Translations under genes and position numbers: made by a program
DNA from: Fredinandcohnia aciditolerans
Lineage (GTDB): Bacteria > Bacillota > Bacilli > Bacillales > Bacillaceae_L
NCBI GenBank assembly: GCA_003640645.1
Contig: QGHH01000001.1
Span: 180,186 to 244,185, forward strand
Direction of reading: 5' to 3'
Length of the DNA stretch: 64,000 nt
The notes under the pieces: model-generated
What the model was told of the DNA's origin: nothing
What the model saw: the letters and a program-made list of their open reading frames with translations, nothing else
The model's database searches: none
Part shown: piece after piece, positions 32,604 through 41,459 of the stretch
Numbering within the stretch: the first letter of the stretch is position 1
How the letters are laid out: each line of letters begins with the position of its first letter

Positions 32604-33866
32604 ATGGAAATTACTAAACACATTCTTTTTAACCTATCATTATTAATTATTCTTTCATTTATAGGCTTAATATGGTTCGAACGAAAACGAAATCTTACCT
32701 TATCAAAATGGGAAGCGTACATTGGGTTAGTTGTGCTTATTTTGGCTTGCTTTATCGTTTCATATCAACCTACCCCTAATCAATTTTTTGACCTTCGTCT
32801 TATACCTATATTAATAGGTGGTCTTTATCTTGGAATTGGTCCTATCCTATGTCTAACTGTCATTATTATTAGAGGTTTATATGGTATAAATTTTGGTTTT
32901 TACGCTACTTTTTTCCTTTATCTTCCATTAGCTGTGTCTTTATGGAAGCTGTACCCTTGGTTTTGGAAGCAGAGTTCCAATAAGCGTGTATGCATTTCTG
33001 TACTTGTAACCTTTATTTTATCAGTCTTTACAGCAGTTGCACTTTTAATTTCGAAACCACCAATCAATGTTTACGATGCTTGGTTTGCTTATTTAGTCAT
33101 TCCACCTATTGGTTTAGGAATCTTGTCTTACTTAACCGAATTTGTTCGCAATAATATTCAATTGCGACAAACTATTGTAAAATCTGAAAAGCTCCATGCA
33201 GTCGAACAAATGGGAGCGGCGATTTCTCATGAAATTCGAAATCCTTTAACTGCAGCAATGGGATTTGTTCAATTGCTGATGTCTAATACTCTACCAAGAC
33301 ATAAGCAAAAAGAGTACTTGATGATTATTAAAGAAGAGTTGGCTTCTGCTGAACATGTTATTCAAGAATATCTAACTTTTTCAAAACCAGCATTAGATAC
33401 GGTCGAAACCCTTCAAATCAAACGTGAATTGCAACAAGTGATATCTATTTTAAAGCCTACTGCAAACCAGCATTCGGTAGAAGTCATTACGAATTTTTCT
33501 TTGATAGGCGCGATGGAAGGTGACCGGCAAAAGTTTCATCAATGCTTTATCAACGTCATGAAAAATGCGATAGAGGCAATGCCTGGTGGTGGAAGATTAT
33601 ATGTTGAAACTAGTTATGACCGATACACTGTAAGCATTATAATCCGCGACACTGGTATGGGTATGACAAAAGAACAAATTGAGAGACTGGGTGAACCTTA
33701 TTACTCTACTAAAGGACCAAAAGGAACAGGTCTTGGAATGATGGTCGTTTATAGTATTGTGAAAGCAATGAAAGGTACGATCAAAGTAACAAGTTCTGTT
33801 GGCGAAGGAACTGAATTCACATTCCAATTTCCATCTGTCCTTGCCACAAACGAACCCCACGCCTGA
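32604..33866 (+). CDS. KinB-like sensor histidine kinase with 5TMR-LYT membrane domain
   Basis: A 420-residue membrane histidine kinase. Seen: six hydrophobic segments in residues 1-185 with the 5TMR-LYT signature FDLRLIPILIGGLYLGIGP, HisKA with phospho-acceptor His in AISHEIRNPLTA near residue 211, N-box NVMKNAIEAMPGG near 320, G1 DTGMGM and G2 GTGLGM. The layout and length match B. subtilis KinB, which feeds phosphate into the Spo0 phosphorelay. No kapB or response regulator gene is adjacent, typical of orphan sporulation kinases. ATG 32604 follows AAGGTG. The sporulation role is inferred from homology only. Confidence 0.9.
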   Translation: MEITKHILFNLSLLIILSFIGLIWFERKRNLTLSKWEAYIGLVVLILACFIVSYQPTPNQFFDLRLIPILIGGLYLGIGPILCLTVIIIRGLYGINFGFYATFFLYLPLAVSLWKLYPWFWKQSSNKRVCISVLVTFILSVFTAVALLISKPPINVYDAWFAYLVIPPIGLGILSYLTEFVRNNIQLRQTIVKSEKLHAVEQMGAAISHEIRNPLTAAMGFVQLLMSNTLPRHKQKEYLMIIKEELASAEHVIQEYLTFSKPALDTVETLQIKRELQQVISILKPTANQHSVEVITNFSLIGAMEGDRQKFHQCFINVMKNAIEAMPGGGRLYVETSYDRYTVSIIIRDTGMGMTKEQIERLGEPYYSTKGPKGTGLGMMVVYSIVKAMKGTIKVTSSVGEGTEFTFQFPSVLATNEPHA

Positions 33867-33882
33867 GAACGTGGGGGTATTT
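33855..33882 (+). terminator. Terminator overlapping the kinase stop codon
   Basis: CCCCACG (33855-33861) pairs with CGTGGGG (33870-33876); the kinase stop TGA lies in the loop, and GTATTTT follows. Confidence 0.8.
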
Positions 33883-34373
33883 TATGCGTATTCTAAAAAA
33901 GCCTTTCCTCTCCTTTTAGTCCGAATATCCCTTTTAATAGCCTCGTAAACTTCATTTTTTGTTCCTTTTATTTCCTGTTTTTCTTCGGTAAGTAGGCAAT
34001 ACAAAAGTTTTAAATCTAATGCAGTGGCCTCCTTCATTACCTTAGTTTTTGCGGTAGCATCAATATAGGTAATGATTTGTTCGGCTGTATTCAGCTTCGT
34101 AAAATGTAGTTTCGTTCCTACCAACCCACTATATTTTTTTTCAAATAAAGAATCGACAATATCGGAAAAAGATGGTTTAGTTGTCTTGTTGGACTTTTTT
34201 TCTATTTTAGCCTTGCCCGTTTTTTCCTCAACCAAGATATCACCGTAACCATGAAAAAGCTCAATTATTTTCTCAACTTCTTTGATTTCCTTTTTTGGTA
34301 TTTGCAACGTTTCATAGATCGTTTTTAATTTTTCCAAATAATCTGCTACCTTTTGATAGGTTAATGTACTCAT
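33882..34373 (-). CDS. Hypothetical partner of the ParA-like ATPase
   Basis: A 163-residue, lysine-rich, mostly helical protein (VADYLEKLKTIYETLQIPKK at the N-terminus, a low-complexity KAKIEKKSNKTTK linker near residue 60, then a helical C-terminal half). I do not recognise the family. It starts 16 bases after parA behind GGAGG, so the two are translated from one message. By position it could be the DNA-binding or adaptor partner of the ATPase, as small proteins are in plasmid partition or protein-positioning systems; no helix-turn-helix is obvious. Confidence 0.7.
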   Translation of the reverse strand: MSTLTYQKVADYLEKLKTIYETLQIPKKEIKEVEKIIELFHGYGDILVEEKTGKAKIEKKSNKTTKPSFSDIVDSLFEKKYSGLVGTKLHFTKLNTAEQIITYIDATAKTKVMKEATALDLKLLYCLLTEEKQEIKGTKNEVYEAIKRDIRTKRRGKAFLEYA

Positions 34374-34389
34374 CTAATTCTTCCTCCAC

Positions 34390-35307
34390 TTAAAAGAGAC
34401 TATTAAAAATGTTTGGTTCGATACAGAATAGAATTTCATCCGTTAGCTCTGCATATTCGGAACGTTTTTTTCCATTTGCTGTATCACGTGCAATTTCCTC
34501 AATGTGTCTGATCACTGTTTTGAAAAGATAATTCCCTTCTTCCAAATCTGATAGAATCGAATCAATGTTTGCTTCTTTTAATTCTGCTTTTAAATCCTTC
34601 ATTTCCCTTACATTATTCACATTTGTTTTTTTCAATGTTTCAAATATCCCAATTAATTTTGGTTTCGTACCAAACAATAATTTCGCTAGCAATGCCTTTT
34701 CATGTTCCACACTAAAGGTATTGTAAATTTTCTCGACAGACTTAATGTAATGAACCACCCCGCGAATACTTATCGTTTGAATAATCGACGGAATTAAATA
34801 ATAATCTGACAGAAGAAATGCGCCTTGGGTAATCACATTATTACTTGGTGGACAGTCAAACAGAATATAATCATACTTACTTTCGAGCTTCATACTTTGG
34901 AAAAACTGTTGGAGCACAGCTAGGTCATCAAAATCATCTCTTAATCTTAAAGCAATTTGATCGAGGCCACCATTTGTATAAAATAGATTAGATGGAATGA
35001 AGTGAATTTGTTCAGGGGTTTGTTTGATTAAACGAGTCGTATCAATAGTATATTTCAAATAAGGGTACTGTTTAAATTGTGCCCACAAATCGTAGACAAA
35101 GTTTAGACTTTCGTTGTTCTTAAGCTGTTCAAGGTTTCGATCAATTCTTGTAAGACAAATTTCACTCAGTGAGCATTGTGGATCTAAATCAATTAGGAGT
35201 ACCTTCTTTTTCGCTTCTGCCAAGTGAAGCGCAATCTGATAAATACTAGTGGTCTTCCCCACTCCCCCTTTATAATTCCCAACAAAGATCTTTTTGCCTT
35301 CCGCCAC
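34390..35307 (-). CDS. ParA/MinD-type ATPase (orphan)
   Basis: A 305-residue Walker-type ATPase. Seen: deviant Walker A GNYKGGVGKTTSIYQIA with the signature lysine at residue 14, LLIDLDPQCSLSE (A' motif) near 38, and YDYILFDCPPSNN (Walker B) near 150. The start is GTG 35307 behind GGGGG. It is not the soj gene, which lies near the chromosomal origin beside spo0J; here the only neighbour is the 163-residue protein. Functions of such orphans range from plasmid partition to positioning of protein clusters. Confidence 0.88.
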   Translation of the reverse strand: MAEGKKIFVGNYKGGVGKTTSIYQIALHLAEAKKKVLLIDLDPQCSLSEICLTRIDRNLEQLKNNESLNFVYDLWAQFKQYPYLKYTIDTTRLIKQTPEQIHFIPSNLFYTNGGLDQIALRLRDDFDDLAVLQQFFQSMKLESKYDYILFDCPPSNNVITQGAFLLSDYYLIPSIIQTISIRGVVHYIKSVEKIYNTFSVEHEKALLAKLLFGTKPKLIGIFETLKKTNVNNVREMKDLKAELKEANIDSILSDLEEGNYLFKTVIRHIEEIARDTANGKKRSEYAELTDEILFCIEPNIFNSLF

Positions 35308-35476
35308 TCGCTGACCCCCTCAGAAGTATTCATTTTAATGTATTAAGGAAGTGGGAAAATATTCTTATTTTGATTTATCATAATCTTTTCTTATGTCAAT
35401 TTATAAAATATTTATAATTTTCTTATATCAATTATTACTATATGATAAAAGTAACAAACGCAATGGAGGAGAAAGA

Positions 35477-36247
35477 ATGGATATTAAATCAGACGTAAAA
35501 ACACAATTTGGCCGCAGTGCTACCTCTTATGTAACAAGTGAAGGTCACCGTAAAGGTGGAGATTTACAAACATTGATTGCATTAGCCGATGCCACAGGAA
35601 CAGAGCTAGCACTCGATGTTGCTACTGGTGGCGGACATACTGCGAATGCCCTTGCTCCTCGTGTCAGAAAGGTTATTGCATTAGATTTAACACCAGAAAT
35701 GTTAGCTGCTGCTGAAAAATTTATTAAAGGAAATGGCCATGACAACGTTGAATATGTTGAAGGTGATGCTGAAAAACTACCATTTTCAGATGAATCATTC
35801 AATATTGTGTCTTGCAGAATTGCTCCTCACCATTTCCCTAACATTACAAGTTTCGTGAGTGAAGTATCACGTGTTTTAATAACAGGTGGACAGTTCTTGT
35901 TAGATGATAATGTAGCTCCTGAAAACAAGGAATTTGATGAATTTTATAATACTGTTGAAAAAAAGAGAGACTATAGTCATTTCCGTGCTTGGAAAAAGTC
36001 TGAATGGCTTCAAATGCTAGAAAATGAAGGTTTTGAAATCCAAGAACTCTATCGTTTTGACAAGCCATTTGACTTTGAAAGTTGGTGTAACCGTATGAAT
36101 CTTTCAGACACCGAAAAGGCCGAACTGAACGAATACATGCGAAACTCCTCCGAAAAGGTCAAACAAAAGTTTCGTATTCAGATTGAGAATGATAAAATCA
36201 TCTCCTTCCAGGGAGAAGCATTTGTTTTAAAAGCTACAAAACTTTAA
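35477..36247 (+). CDS. Class I SAM-dependent methyltransferase
   Basis: A 256-residue UbiE/YcgJ-like methyltransferase. Seen: motif I ALDVATGGGHTANAL near residue 45, acidic VIALDLTPEML, motif EGDAEKLPFSDESFNIVSCR near 95 and LLDDNVAPENKEFDEFYN. Start ATG 35477 sits behind GGAGGAG; the open frame continues upstream to 35393 but through AT-rich non-coding sequence. Substrate unknown. Single gene with a perfect terminator after it. Confidence 0.9.
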   Translation: MDIKSDVKTQFGRSATSYVTSEGHRKGGDLQTLIALADATGTELALDVATGGGHTANALAPRVRKVIALDLTPEMLAAAEKFIKGNGHDNVEYVEGDAEKLPFSDESFNIVSCRIAPHHFPNITSFVSEVSRVLITGGQFLLDDNVAPENKEFDEFYNTVEKKRDYSHFRAWKKSEWLQMLENEGFEIQELYRFDKPFDFESWCNRMNLSDTEKAELNEYMRNSSEKVKQKFRIQIENDKIISFQGEAFVLKATKL

Positions 36248-36251
36248 GATA

Positions 36252-36280
36252 AAAGTGGGGGCAAGACCCCCACTTTCTTT
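36252..36280 (+). terminator. Terminator of the methyltransferase gene
   Basis: AAAGTGGGGG (36252-36261) pairs with CCCCCACTTT (36267-36276), five-base loop, then CTTT. Confidence 0.85.
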
Positions 36281-36299
36281 CGTTTAGGAGGTATTCGTT

Positions 36300-37373
36300 T
36301 TGCTTAAAAACAAAGTTACTGAACTACTAAAGATTGAACATCCTATTATCCAAGCTCCAATGGCTGGTGGTGTTACAACTTCAGAATTAGTTTCTGCTGT
36401 ATCAAATGCAGGAGGCTTAGGTATGATAGGTGCCGGATACATGACGCCTTTGCAATTACAGGAACAGATTAGTGAAATCAAAAAGCTTACCTTCCATTCT
36501 TTTGGAGTTAATCTATTTGTTCCGACCGATTTTCATACTAAAGAAGATGAAGTGAAGTTAGCAAATCAATTACTGAACCCCATTCGAGAAAAATTGAACA
36601 TACCTCCAAAAGAACATATTGAGATCCCTTCATTTACGGATACAGTAAAAAAGTTTGATGAGTAAATTAACATTATCATTGAGGAAAAAGTTTCTATTTG
36701 TTCCTTTACATTTGGTCTTCCTTCAAAAGAAGTGATTTCCAAATTAAAACAACATCAGATGGTTTTAATAGGAACAGCAACATCTGTTAAAGAAGCCATT
36801 GAAATCGAAAAGTCAGGATTGGATCTAGTTGTTGTTCAAGGCAGTGAAGCTGGCGGGCATCGTGGAGGATTTATTCATAACGGGCACAAGGGCTTAATTG
36901 GCTTAATGTCACTTATACCACAAGTGGCTGATAACGTTAAGATTCCAGTCATAGCCGCTGGTGGAATCATGGATGGCAGAGGATTAAGCGCATCTATTTG
37001 CTTAGGTGCACAGGCTGTTCAAATGGGGACCGCATTTTTGACCTGTATTGAGAGTGGGGCACATCCTGTCCATAAAAAATCCATTCTGAATGCTTCTGAT
37101 GACGAAACAGTCGTAACCCGTGCATTTTCTGGTAAATGGGCGCGAGGACTCGTCAATCCCTTTATTGAAAACATGAAGGAGCACGAAAAAAACCTCCCAG
37201 AGTTCCCTTTTCAAAATTCACTTACCCAGGATATCCGAAAGGCATCAAATTCGCAGAATAATAAGGACTTCATGTCCCTTTGGTCTGGACAAAGTCCAAG
37301 ATTAGCTAAGAATCAAAGCGTTGCAAACTTAATGGAATCTATCATCTCCGAAGTAAAACACATCACATGTTAA
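36300..37373 (+). pseudogene. Nitronate monooxygenase interrupted by one in-frame stop
   Basis: Read through one TAA at 36663-36665, this is a single 357-residue frame of a class I nitronate monooxygenase (2-nitropropane dioxygenase type): N-terminal PIIQAPMAGGVTTSELVSAV, then AASNAGGLG-like SNAGGLGMIGAGY, and after the stop FTFGLPS, VVQGSEAGGHRGG, IPVIAAGGIMDGRG and ALCLGAQAVQMGT-like segments. Both halves are in the same frame, so one substitution, most simply CAA to TAA, accounts for the break. TTG start 36300 lies 8 bases after AGGAGG. Either a recent null allele, a suppressed stop, or a sequencing error. The FMN enzyme would oxidise nitronates. Confidence 0.88.
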
Positions 37374-37377
37374 ATTT

Positions 37378-38083
37378 GTTCGGAAGATCCTTGTCCGAAG
37401 TTGGCTCTACTTCAGAAGCTATCTCGCTTATTCGGCGGTCCCTTGTCCGAAGTTGGCTCGACTTCGGACACTATTTCGCTTGTTCGGCGAATCTTTGTCC
37501 GAAGTTGGCTTGGCTTCAGACACCATCTTGCTTTTTTGGTGATTCCTTGTCCGAAGTCTGATCGACTTCAGACACTATCTCGCTTGTTCGGTGGTCTCTT
37601 GTCCGAAGTTTGCTCGACTTCAGACACCATCTCACTTGTTCTCCGAATTTTTGTCCGAAGTTGGCTTGGCTTCAGACACAATCTTGCTTGTTTGGCGATT
37701 TCTTGTCCGAAGTTGGCTCGACTTCTGACACATTATCACTTGTTCTCCGAATCCTTGTCCGAAGTTGGCTCGACTTCAGGCACAATCTCGCTTGTTCAGC
37801 GATTCCTTGTCCGAAATCTGCTCAACTTCAGACATAATCTTGCCTGTTTGGAGGTGCCAAGTCCGAAGTTGGCTTGGCTTCAGACACTATCCCGCTTGTT
37901 CGGCGGTCCATTGTCCGAAGTTGGCTCGACTTCGGACACAATCTTGCTTGTTCGGCGCATCCTTGTCCGAATTCACCTCGGCTTCCGACACTATCCCACT
38001 TGTTCGGCGGTCCCTTATCCGAAGTCTCCTCGGCTTCCGACACTATCCCACTTGTTCGGCGGTGCCTTGTCAGAAGTTGACAC
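37378..38083. repeat. Array 2: about 14 tandem 52-bp hairpin repeats
   Basis: The word TGTCCGAAG or a close variant recurs at 37392, 37444, 37496, 37548, 37600, 37652, 37704, 37756, 37808, 37860, 37912, 37964, 38016 and 38068: exactly 52 bases each time. Units contain the imperfect palindrome TCCGAAGT-N7-ACTTCGGA or ACTTCAGA and a linker such as CACTATCTCGCTTGTTCGGC. The array fills the gap between two converging genes. It has few stops, giving long frames in several registers that I regard as spurious. It is unlike array 1 in sequence but has the same period and design. Confidence 0.95.
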
Positions 38084-38108
38084 AGCTGCTTCAGCGCTGC
38101 AACTCTAA

Positions 38109-38894
38109 TTAGTTCTTTATGGCGTAACAATGATTCAATGGTCCACTGCCTTTTCCAAGGTCAAGTCCCCCTTCAATTGCTCCCGTAATATATTGTTTTG
38201 CTTCTTTTATACTTGTTTTAATATCATGGCCTTTTGCTAAATTACAAGCAATGGCTGATGATAACGTACAACCTGTGCCATGCGTGTTAGGGTTACTGAT
38301 CCGTTCTCCCGGGAACCATGTTAACTCGCCATTACTATATAATAAATCATCCGCAGTATCTTCAAGATGCCCACCTTTAATTAGAATGGCACCTTTATAG
38401 GTTTCGGACAATTTTTGGGCAGCCACTTGCATGTCTTCCTTCGTGGTAATCTCCATCCCACCAAGCGCCTCAGCCTCATGAATATTGGGTGTAATAATAG
38501 TAGCAAGCGGAATTAGTTGACTAATCAAGGCGTCCATCGCCGATTCACTCAAAAGTCTACTCCCACTAGTTGATATCATAACTGGATCCACTACTATATT
38601 TGAAGGCTTATATTCTTCTAGTTTTTCCACGATTTTATGGATGATTTCAGGTGATGACACCATCCCGATTTTTACACTATCAGGAAAAATATCAGTCATG
38701 ATACAATCCAGCTGTTGCCCGACAAATTCAGGAGTCGAATCGAGAACACCGTATACGCCAGTCGTATTTTGAGCAGTAAGAGCTGTGATTGCACTCATTG
38801 CATACATATTATGCGCTGTAATTGTTTTAATATCTGCCTGAATTCCCGCTCCTCCACTACAATCAGATCCTGCAATCGTCAATACCTTTTTCAT
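38109..38894 (-). CDS. thiD: Hydroxymethylpyrimidine/phosphomethylpyrimidine kinase
   Basis: A 261-residue ribokinase-fold enzyme that phosphorylates HMP and HMP-phosphate in thiamin synthesis. Seen: IAGSDCSGGAGIQADIKT at residues 7-24, DPVMISTSG near 103, and NTHGTGCTLSSAIA near 205 with the catalytic aspartate region replaced by the usual GTGC anion hole. ATG 38894 lies 2 bases after the thiE stop, with GGGAG inside the end of thiE. It is the last gene of thiM-thiE-thiD under the TPP riboswitch. Distinguished from PdxK by the operon context. Confidence 0.94.
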   Translation of the reverse strand: MKKVLTIAGSDCSGGAGIQADIKTITAHNMYAMSAITALTAQNTTGVYGVLDSTPEFVGQQLDCIMTDIFPDSVKIGMVSSPEIIHKIVEKLEEYKPSNIVVDPVMISTSGSRLLSESAMDALISQLIPLATIITPNIHEAEALGGMEITTKEDMQVAAQKLSETYKGAILIKGGHLEDTADDLLYSNGELTWFPGERISNPNTHGTGCTLSSAIACNLAKGHDIKTSIKEAKQYITGAIEGGLDLGKGSGPLNHCYAIKN

Positions 38895-38896
38895 TA

Positions 38897-39541
38897 TTAT
38901 TCACTCCCTACCATCTTTGCTGAAAGCTTATGTAACTCCTTTGTAGCCGTTGTGATATCGGACTGTGCAAAAATCGCCGATACAACCGCAACACCGTCTA
39001 CTCCACTTCCAGCTAACTCTAAGATATTTGTTTTATTAATCCCACCAATTGCAACGATAGGAATCGAAACACTCTTACAAATTTCTTGAACTGTTTCGAA
39101 TGTCATTGGTTTCGCGTCTTTTTTTGTACCTGTTGGGAATACAGAACCAATACCAAGATAATCTGCACCAGCTTTCTCAGCAGCAATAGCTTGTTCTACA
39201 TTTTGAGCCGACACGCCTAGAATTTTATCCGCGCCAATCATGTCACGTACTTTTTCAACCGGCATATCCTCTTGACCAACATGCACACCATCTGCATCAC
39301 AAGCTAGTGCAATTTCAACATTATCGTTAATAACAAAAGGAATATCATAAAAAGACGTTAACATTTTAAGTTCAATAGCTTCTTGTAAAAAATCATCATA
39401 CCCAAGATTCTTTTCTCTTAGTTGAAGGAATGTAATACCACCTTTAAACGCTGCTTCGACTTGTTCCACTAAGGTTTGGCTGCCTGTCCAGGCACGGTCT
39501 GTTACTGCATATAGTTGCATAAATTTTTTATCGATTTTCAA
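38897..39541 (-). CDS. thiE: Thiamine-phosphate synthase
   Basis: A 214-residue TIM barrel joining HMP-PP and thiazole phosphate. Seen: LYAVTDRAW near residue 10, TFLQLREKN near 36, INDNVEIALACDADGVHVGQEDMP near 70 and LGIGSVFPTGTKKDA near 128, all diagnostic. The start is a TTG at 39541 with AAGGTGG 8 bases upstream, overlapping thiM by 14 bases; the ATG at 39520 has no site. Middle gene of the thi operon. Confidence 0.94.
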   Translation of the reverse strand: MKIDKKFMQLYAVTDRAWTGSQTLVEQVEAAFKGGITFLQLREKNLGYDDFLQEAIELKMLTSFYDIPFVINDNVEIALACDADGVHVGQEDMPVEKVRDMIGADKILGVSAQNVEQAIAAEKAGADYLGIGSVFPTGTKKDAKPMTFETVQEICKSVSIPIVAIGGINKTNILELAGSGVDGVAVVSAIFAQSDITTATKELHKLSAKMVGSE

Positions 39542-40352
39542 TGTTCATACCACCTTGTAGTTGCAAAAAATTTAGTTTACTCATCGCATCAATCAAGTAC
39601 ATACGGAATGATGAAGTTCCTGCATCCATTTCTTCTGCTTTTTGATGAGCTAATTCACCGCAATATCCCATTGTGCTCACTGCTGCGGCTGTACTCTTAA
39701 AAATTTCATTAGGATTCGCTCCACAATAAGCAGCTACAACAGAGGTAAGCATACAGCCTGTCCCTGTAATTTTCGACATCAACGGATGGCCATTTCTGAT
39801 TGCAAATGCTTCGTTAGAGTTCGCAACGATATCTATAGCACCTGTGATTACAATGACTGCACCAGTTTGTTTACTTACCTGTTTACCAAACTGAATCATT
39901 TCTTCGAGATTACCTTCATTAATAACGTCTTCTGCAGCTGCATCCACACCTTTGATATTTCCACTGCCTGCATGTACCGTTTTAATTTCTGATAGGTTCC
40001 CTCTGATAACAGCAAATTGTATCTCATCTAAAAGCCGATAAACAGTATTAGTTCTTAGGCTGGACGCCCCTGCTCCAACCGGATCCAAAACAACAGGATG
40101 TCCTAGTTTGTTCGCAACTTTCCCTGCTAAAATCATTGATTCTATCGTTCTCTCATTTAATGTACCAATATTAATCACAAGCGCATTGCAAATACTTGTA
40201 ATCTCCACCACTTCTTTTGGATCGTCCGCCATAATTGGTGAACCTCCACAAGCAAGGACGATATTTGCAACATCATTAACCGTCACATAGTTTGTAATAT
40301 TATGGACGAGCGGTGTTTTTTGTCTAACGTTTTTTAAGATTTGCTCAAACAT
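39528..40352 (-). CDS. thiM: Hydroxyethylthiazole kinase
   Basis: A 274-residue enzyme phosphorylating thiazole alcohol for salvage. Seen: TPLVHNITNYVTVNDVANIVLA near residue 12, GGSPIMADDP, NIGTL, LDPVGAGAS near 95 and ITGTGCMLTSVVAA near 195. ATG 40352 follows GGAGG by six bases; the open frame goes on to 40451 but that stretch is riboswitch terminator and aptamer. First gene of thiM-thiE-thiD. With only kinases and ThiE present here, the operon is for salvage and the last joining step. Confidence 0.94.
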   Translation of the reverse strand: MFEQILKNVRQKTPLVHNITNYVTVNDVANIVLACGGSPIMADDPKEVVEITSICNALVINIGTLNERTIESMILAGKVANKLGHPVVLDPVGAGASSLRTNTVYRLLDEIQFAVIRGNLSEIKTVHAGSGNIKGVDAAAEDVINEGNLEEMIQFGKQVSKQTGAVIVITGAIDIVANSNEAFAIRNGHPLMSKITGTGCMLTSVVAAYCGANPNEIFKSTAAAVSTMGYCGELAHQKAEEMDAGTSSFRMYLIDAMSKLNFLQLQGGMNIENR

Positions 40353-40370
40353 GGTCATCCTCCATTCTAA

Positions 40371-40407
40371 TAAAAAATGCGGTATACCTGAAACAGATAT
40401 ACCGCAT
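40371..40407 (-). terminator. Riboswitch expression-platform terminator
   Basis: ATGCGGTATA (40377-40386) pairs with TATACCGCAT (40398-40407), followed on the minus strand by TTTTTTA. It lies between the TPP aptamer and the thiM start, the standard arrangement for termination when TPP is bound. Confidence 0.9.
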
Positions 40408-40428
40408 GAATCGTCATACTTACACACA

Positions 40429-40513
40429 TTCCCTACGTTGGCATTATCCAAATCAGGTAAAGGGTCAAAGCTACATTTTGCTTACTCTCAGCCCACAAGT
40501 GTGAGCTCCCCTG
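40429..40513 (-). ncRNA. TPP riboswitch (THI element)
   Basis: On the minus strand the conserved blocks appear in order: GGGGAGCT, GGCTGAGAGTA, GACCCTTTACCTGAT, GGATAATGCCAACGTAGGGA. These are the P1-P5 landmarks of the TPP aptamer. It precedes a terminator hairpin and thiM-thiE-thiD. Confidence 0.96.
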
Positions 40514-40532
40514 CACTATTCAATTTGATTCT

Positions 40533-40560
40533 ATTATAGCATACGAATTTGTGCTGTCAT
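40533..40560 (-). promoter_or_regulatory. Predicted promoter of the thi operon
   Basis: On the minus strand ATGACA and TATAAT are 16 bases apart with an extended TGnTATAAT -10. It lies about 20 bases before the TPP aptamer. Confidence 0.65.
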
Positions 40561-40592
40561 TCTTTTTAAGTCCTATACATTTTTCCGGAGGC

Positions 40593-41294
40593 TTAATGCA
40601 TCATATTGTCATCTTTGTTGTCTATGTATAGTGTCCCATCTTTCTGTACCTCTGCATAAAAGACCTCAGATACATCCGTCACCCCAACATTTTTTAATTG
40701 TTGGTTAAGCCAGTTTGTATCTAAATTTAATCTAGAAAGATTCATGTTATTAATTACACCGTCTGAGATGACCTCGATCGAGGTTGGATATATATAGGGA
40801 ATACTCTTAACACTGGCATCCTCTTTTGTGTAAGGCATTTTATGTTCGTATGGCATCACCGAAAGTTGGCCACTAGTTTCAAAGATGGCATACTGTACAT
40901 CTTTAATAGAAAAGTACCCTTTTTGTCTTAATATTGAATTAAGGGTATCCATATCTAGTCGTGTTGAACGAAGTGAATTCTCCATAACCTTTCCTTCTTT
41001 TATCACAATGATCGGTTCCCCTGTTGTTACTTTCCTTGCTTTTTTCGACTTTATATCAATAAAAGCAATCGTTAATGTAAAAACAGTCCAGCCTATTAAC
41101 GCTAGTACCCCATTTAATATACTTACATTTGAATTCATTGCAAAATTTGCGGCAATAGAGCCTATAGCAATGGCAGAAACAAAATTAAAAAATGTCATTT
41201 GACTGATTTCTTTTCTTCCCATTATTCTTGCAAGTACAAATAACACAACAAAAGCAATAGCGATCCTTAGTAAGAGCTGTGAAGCAGCCATCAT
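40593..41294 (-). CDS. DUF421 (YetF/YrbG-like) membrane protein
   Basis: A 233-residue protein with three N-terminal membrane segments (ending near residue 75) and a C-terminal cytoplasmic alpha/beta domain of the DUF421 type (GEPIIVIKEGKVMENSLRSTRL, DVQYAIFETSGQLSVMPY). The C-terminal MM-H residues end a short charged tail. Function in spore or envelope biology has been proposed for relatives; the exact role is unknown. Two adjacent ATGs (41294, 41291) follow AAGGAG. Single gene. Confidence 0.88.
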   Translation of the reverse strand: MMAASQLLLRIAIAFVVLFVLARIMGRKEISQMTFFNFVSAIAIGSIAANFAMNSNVSILNGVLALIGWTVFTLTIAFIDIKSKKARKVTTGEPIIVIKEGKVMENSLRSTRLDMDTLNSILRQKGYFSIKDVQYAIFETSGQLSVMPYEHKMPYTKEDASVKSIPYIYPTSIEVISDGVINNMNLSRLNLDTNWLNQQLKNVGVTDVSEVFYAEVQKDGTLYIDNKDDNMMH

Positions 41295-41459
41295 AAAACT
41301 CCTTTTTAGTTTGTTGAGATTTATTTTATCCCTAATAAAGCGAATTAATTAATTCACCCAATTTTAAAAAAAGAATTGTTTTCTTCACAACAATAGTGTA
41401 CGATACATAGTATAAATCAAATACTGTATGTCATATAGTAATAAAAATGAGGTGGGTAA

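Noticed and set aside
37401-38108. A 235-codon open frame, and others, inside array 2
   Set aside because: The frames exist in several registers because the 52-bp unit is poor in stops; none has a ribosome site and the translations repeat with the array.
40353-40451. N-terminal extension of thiM
   Set aside because: The sequence is the TPP riboswitch terminator and aptamer; the ATG at 40352 has a good ribosome site.
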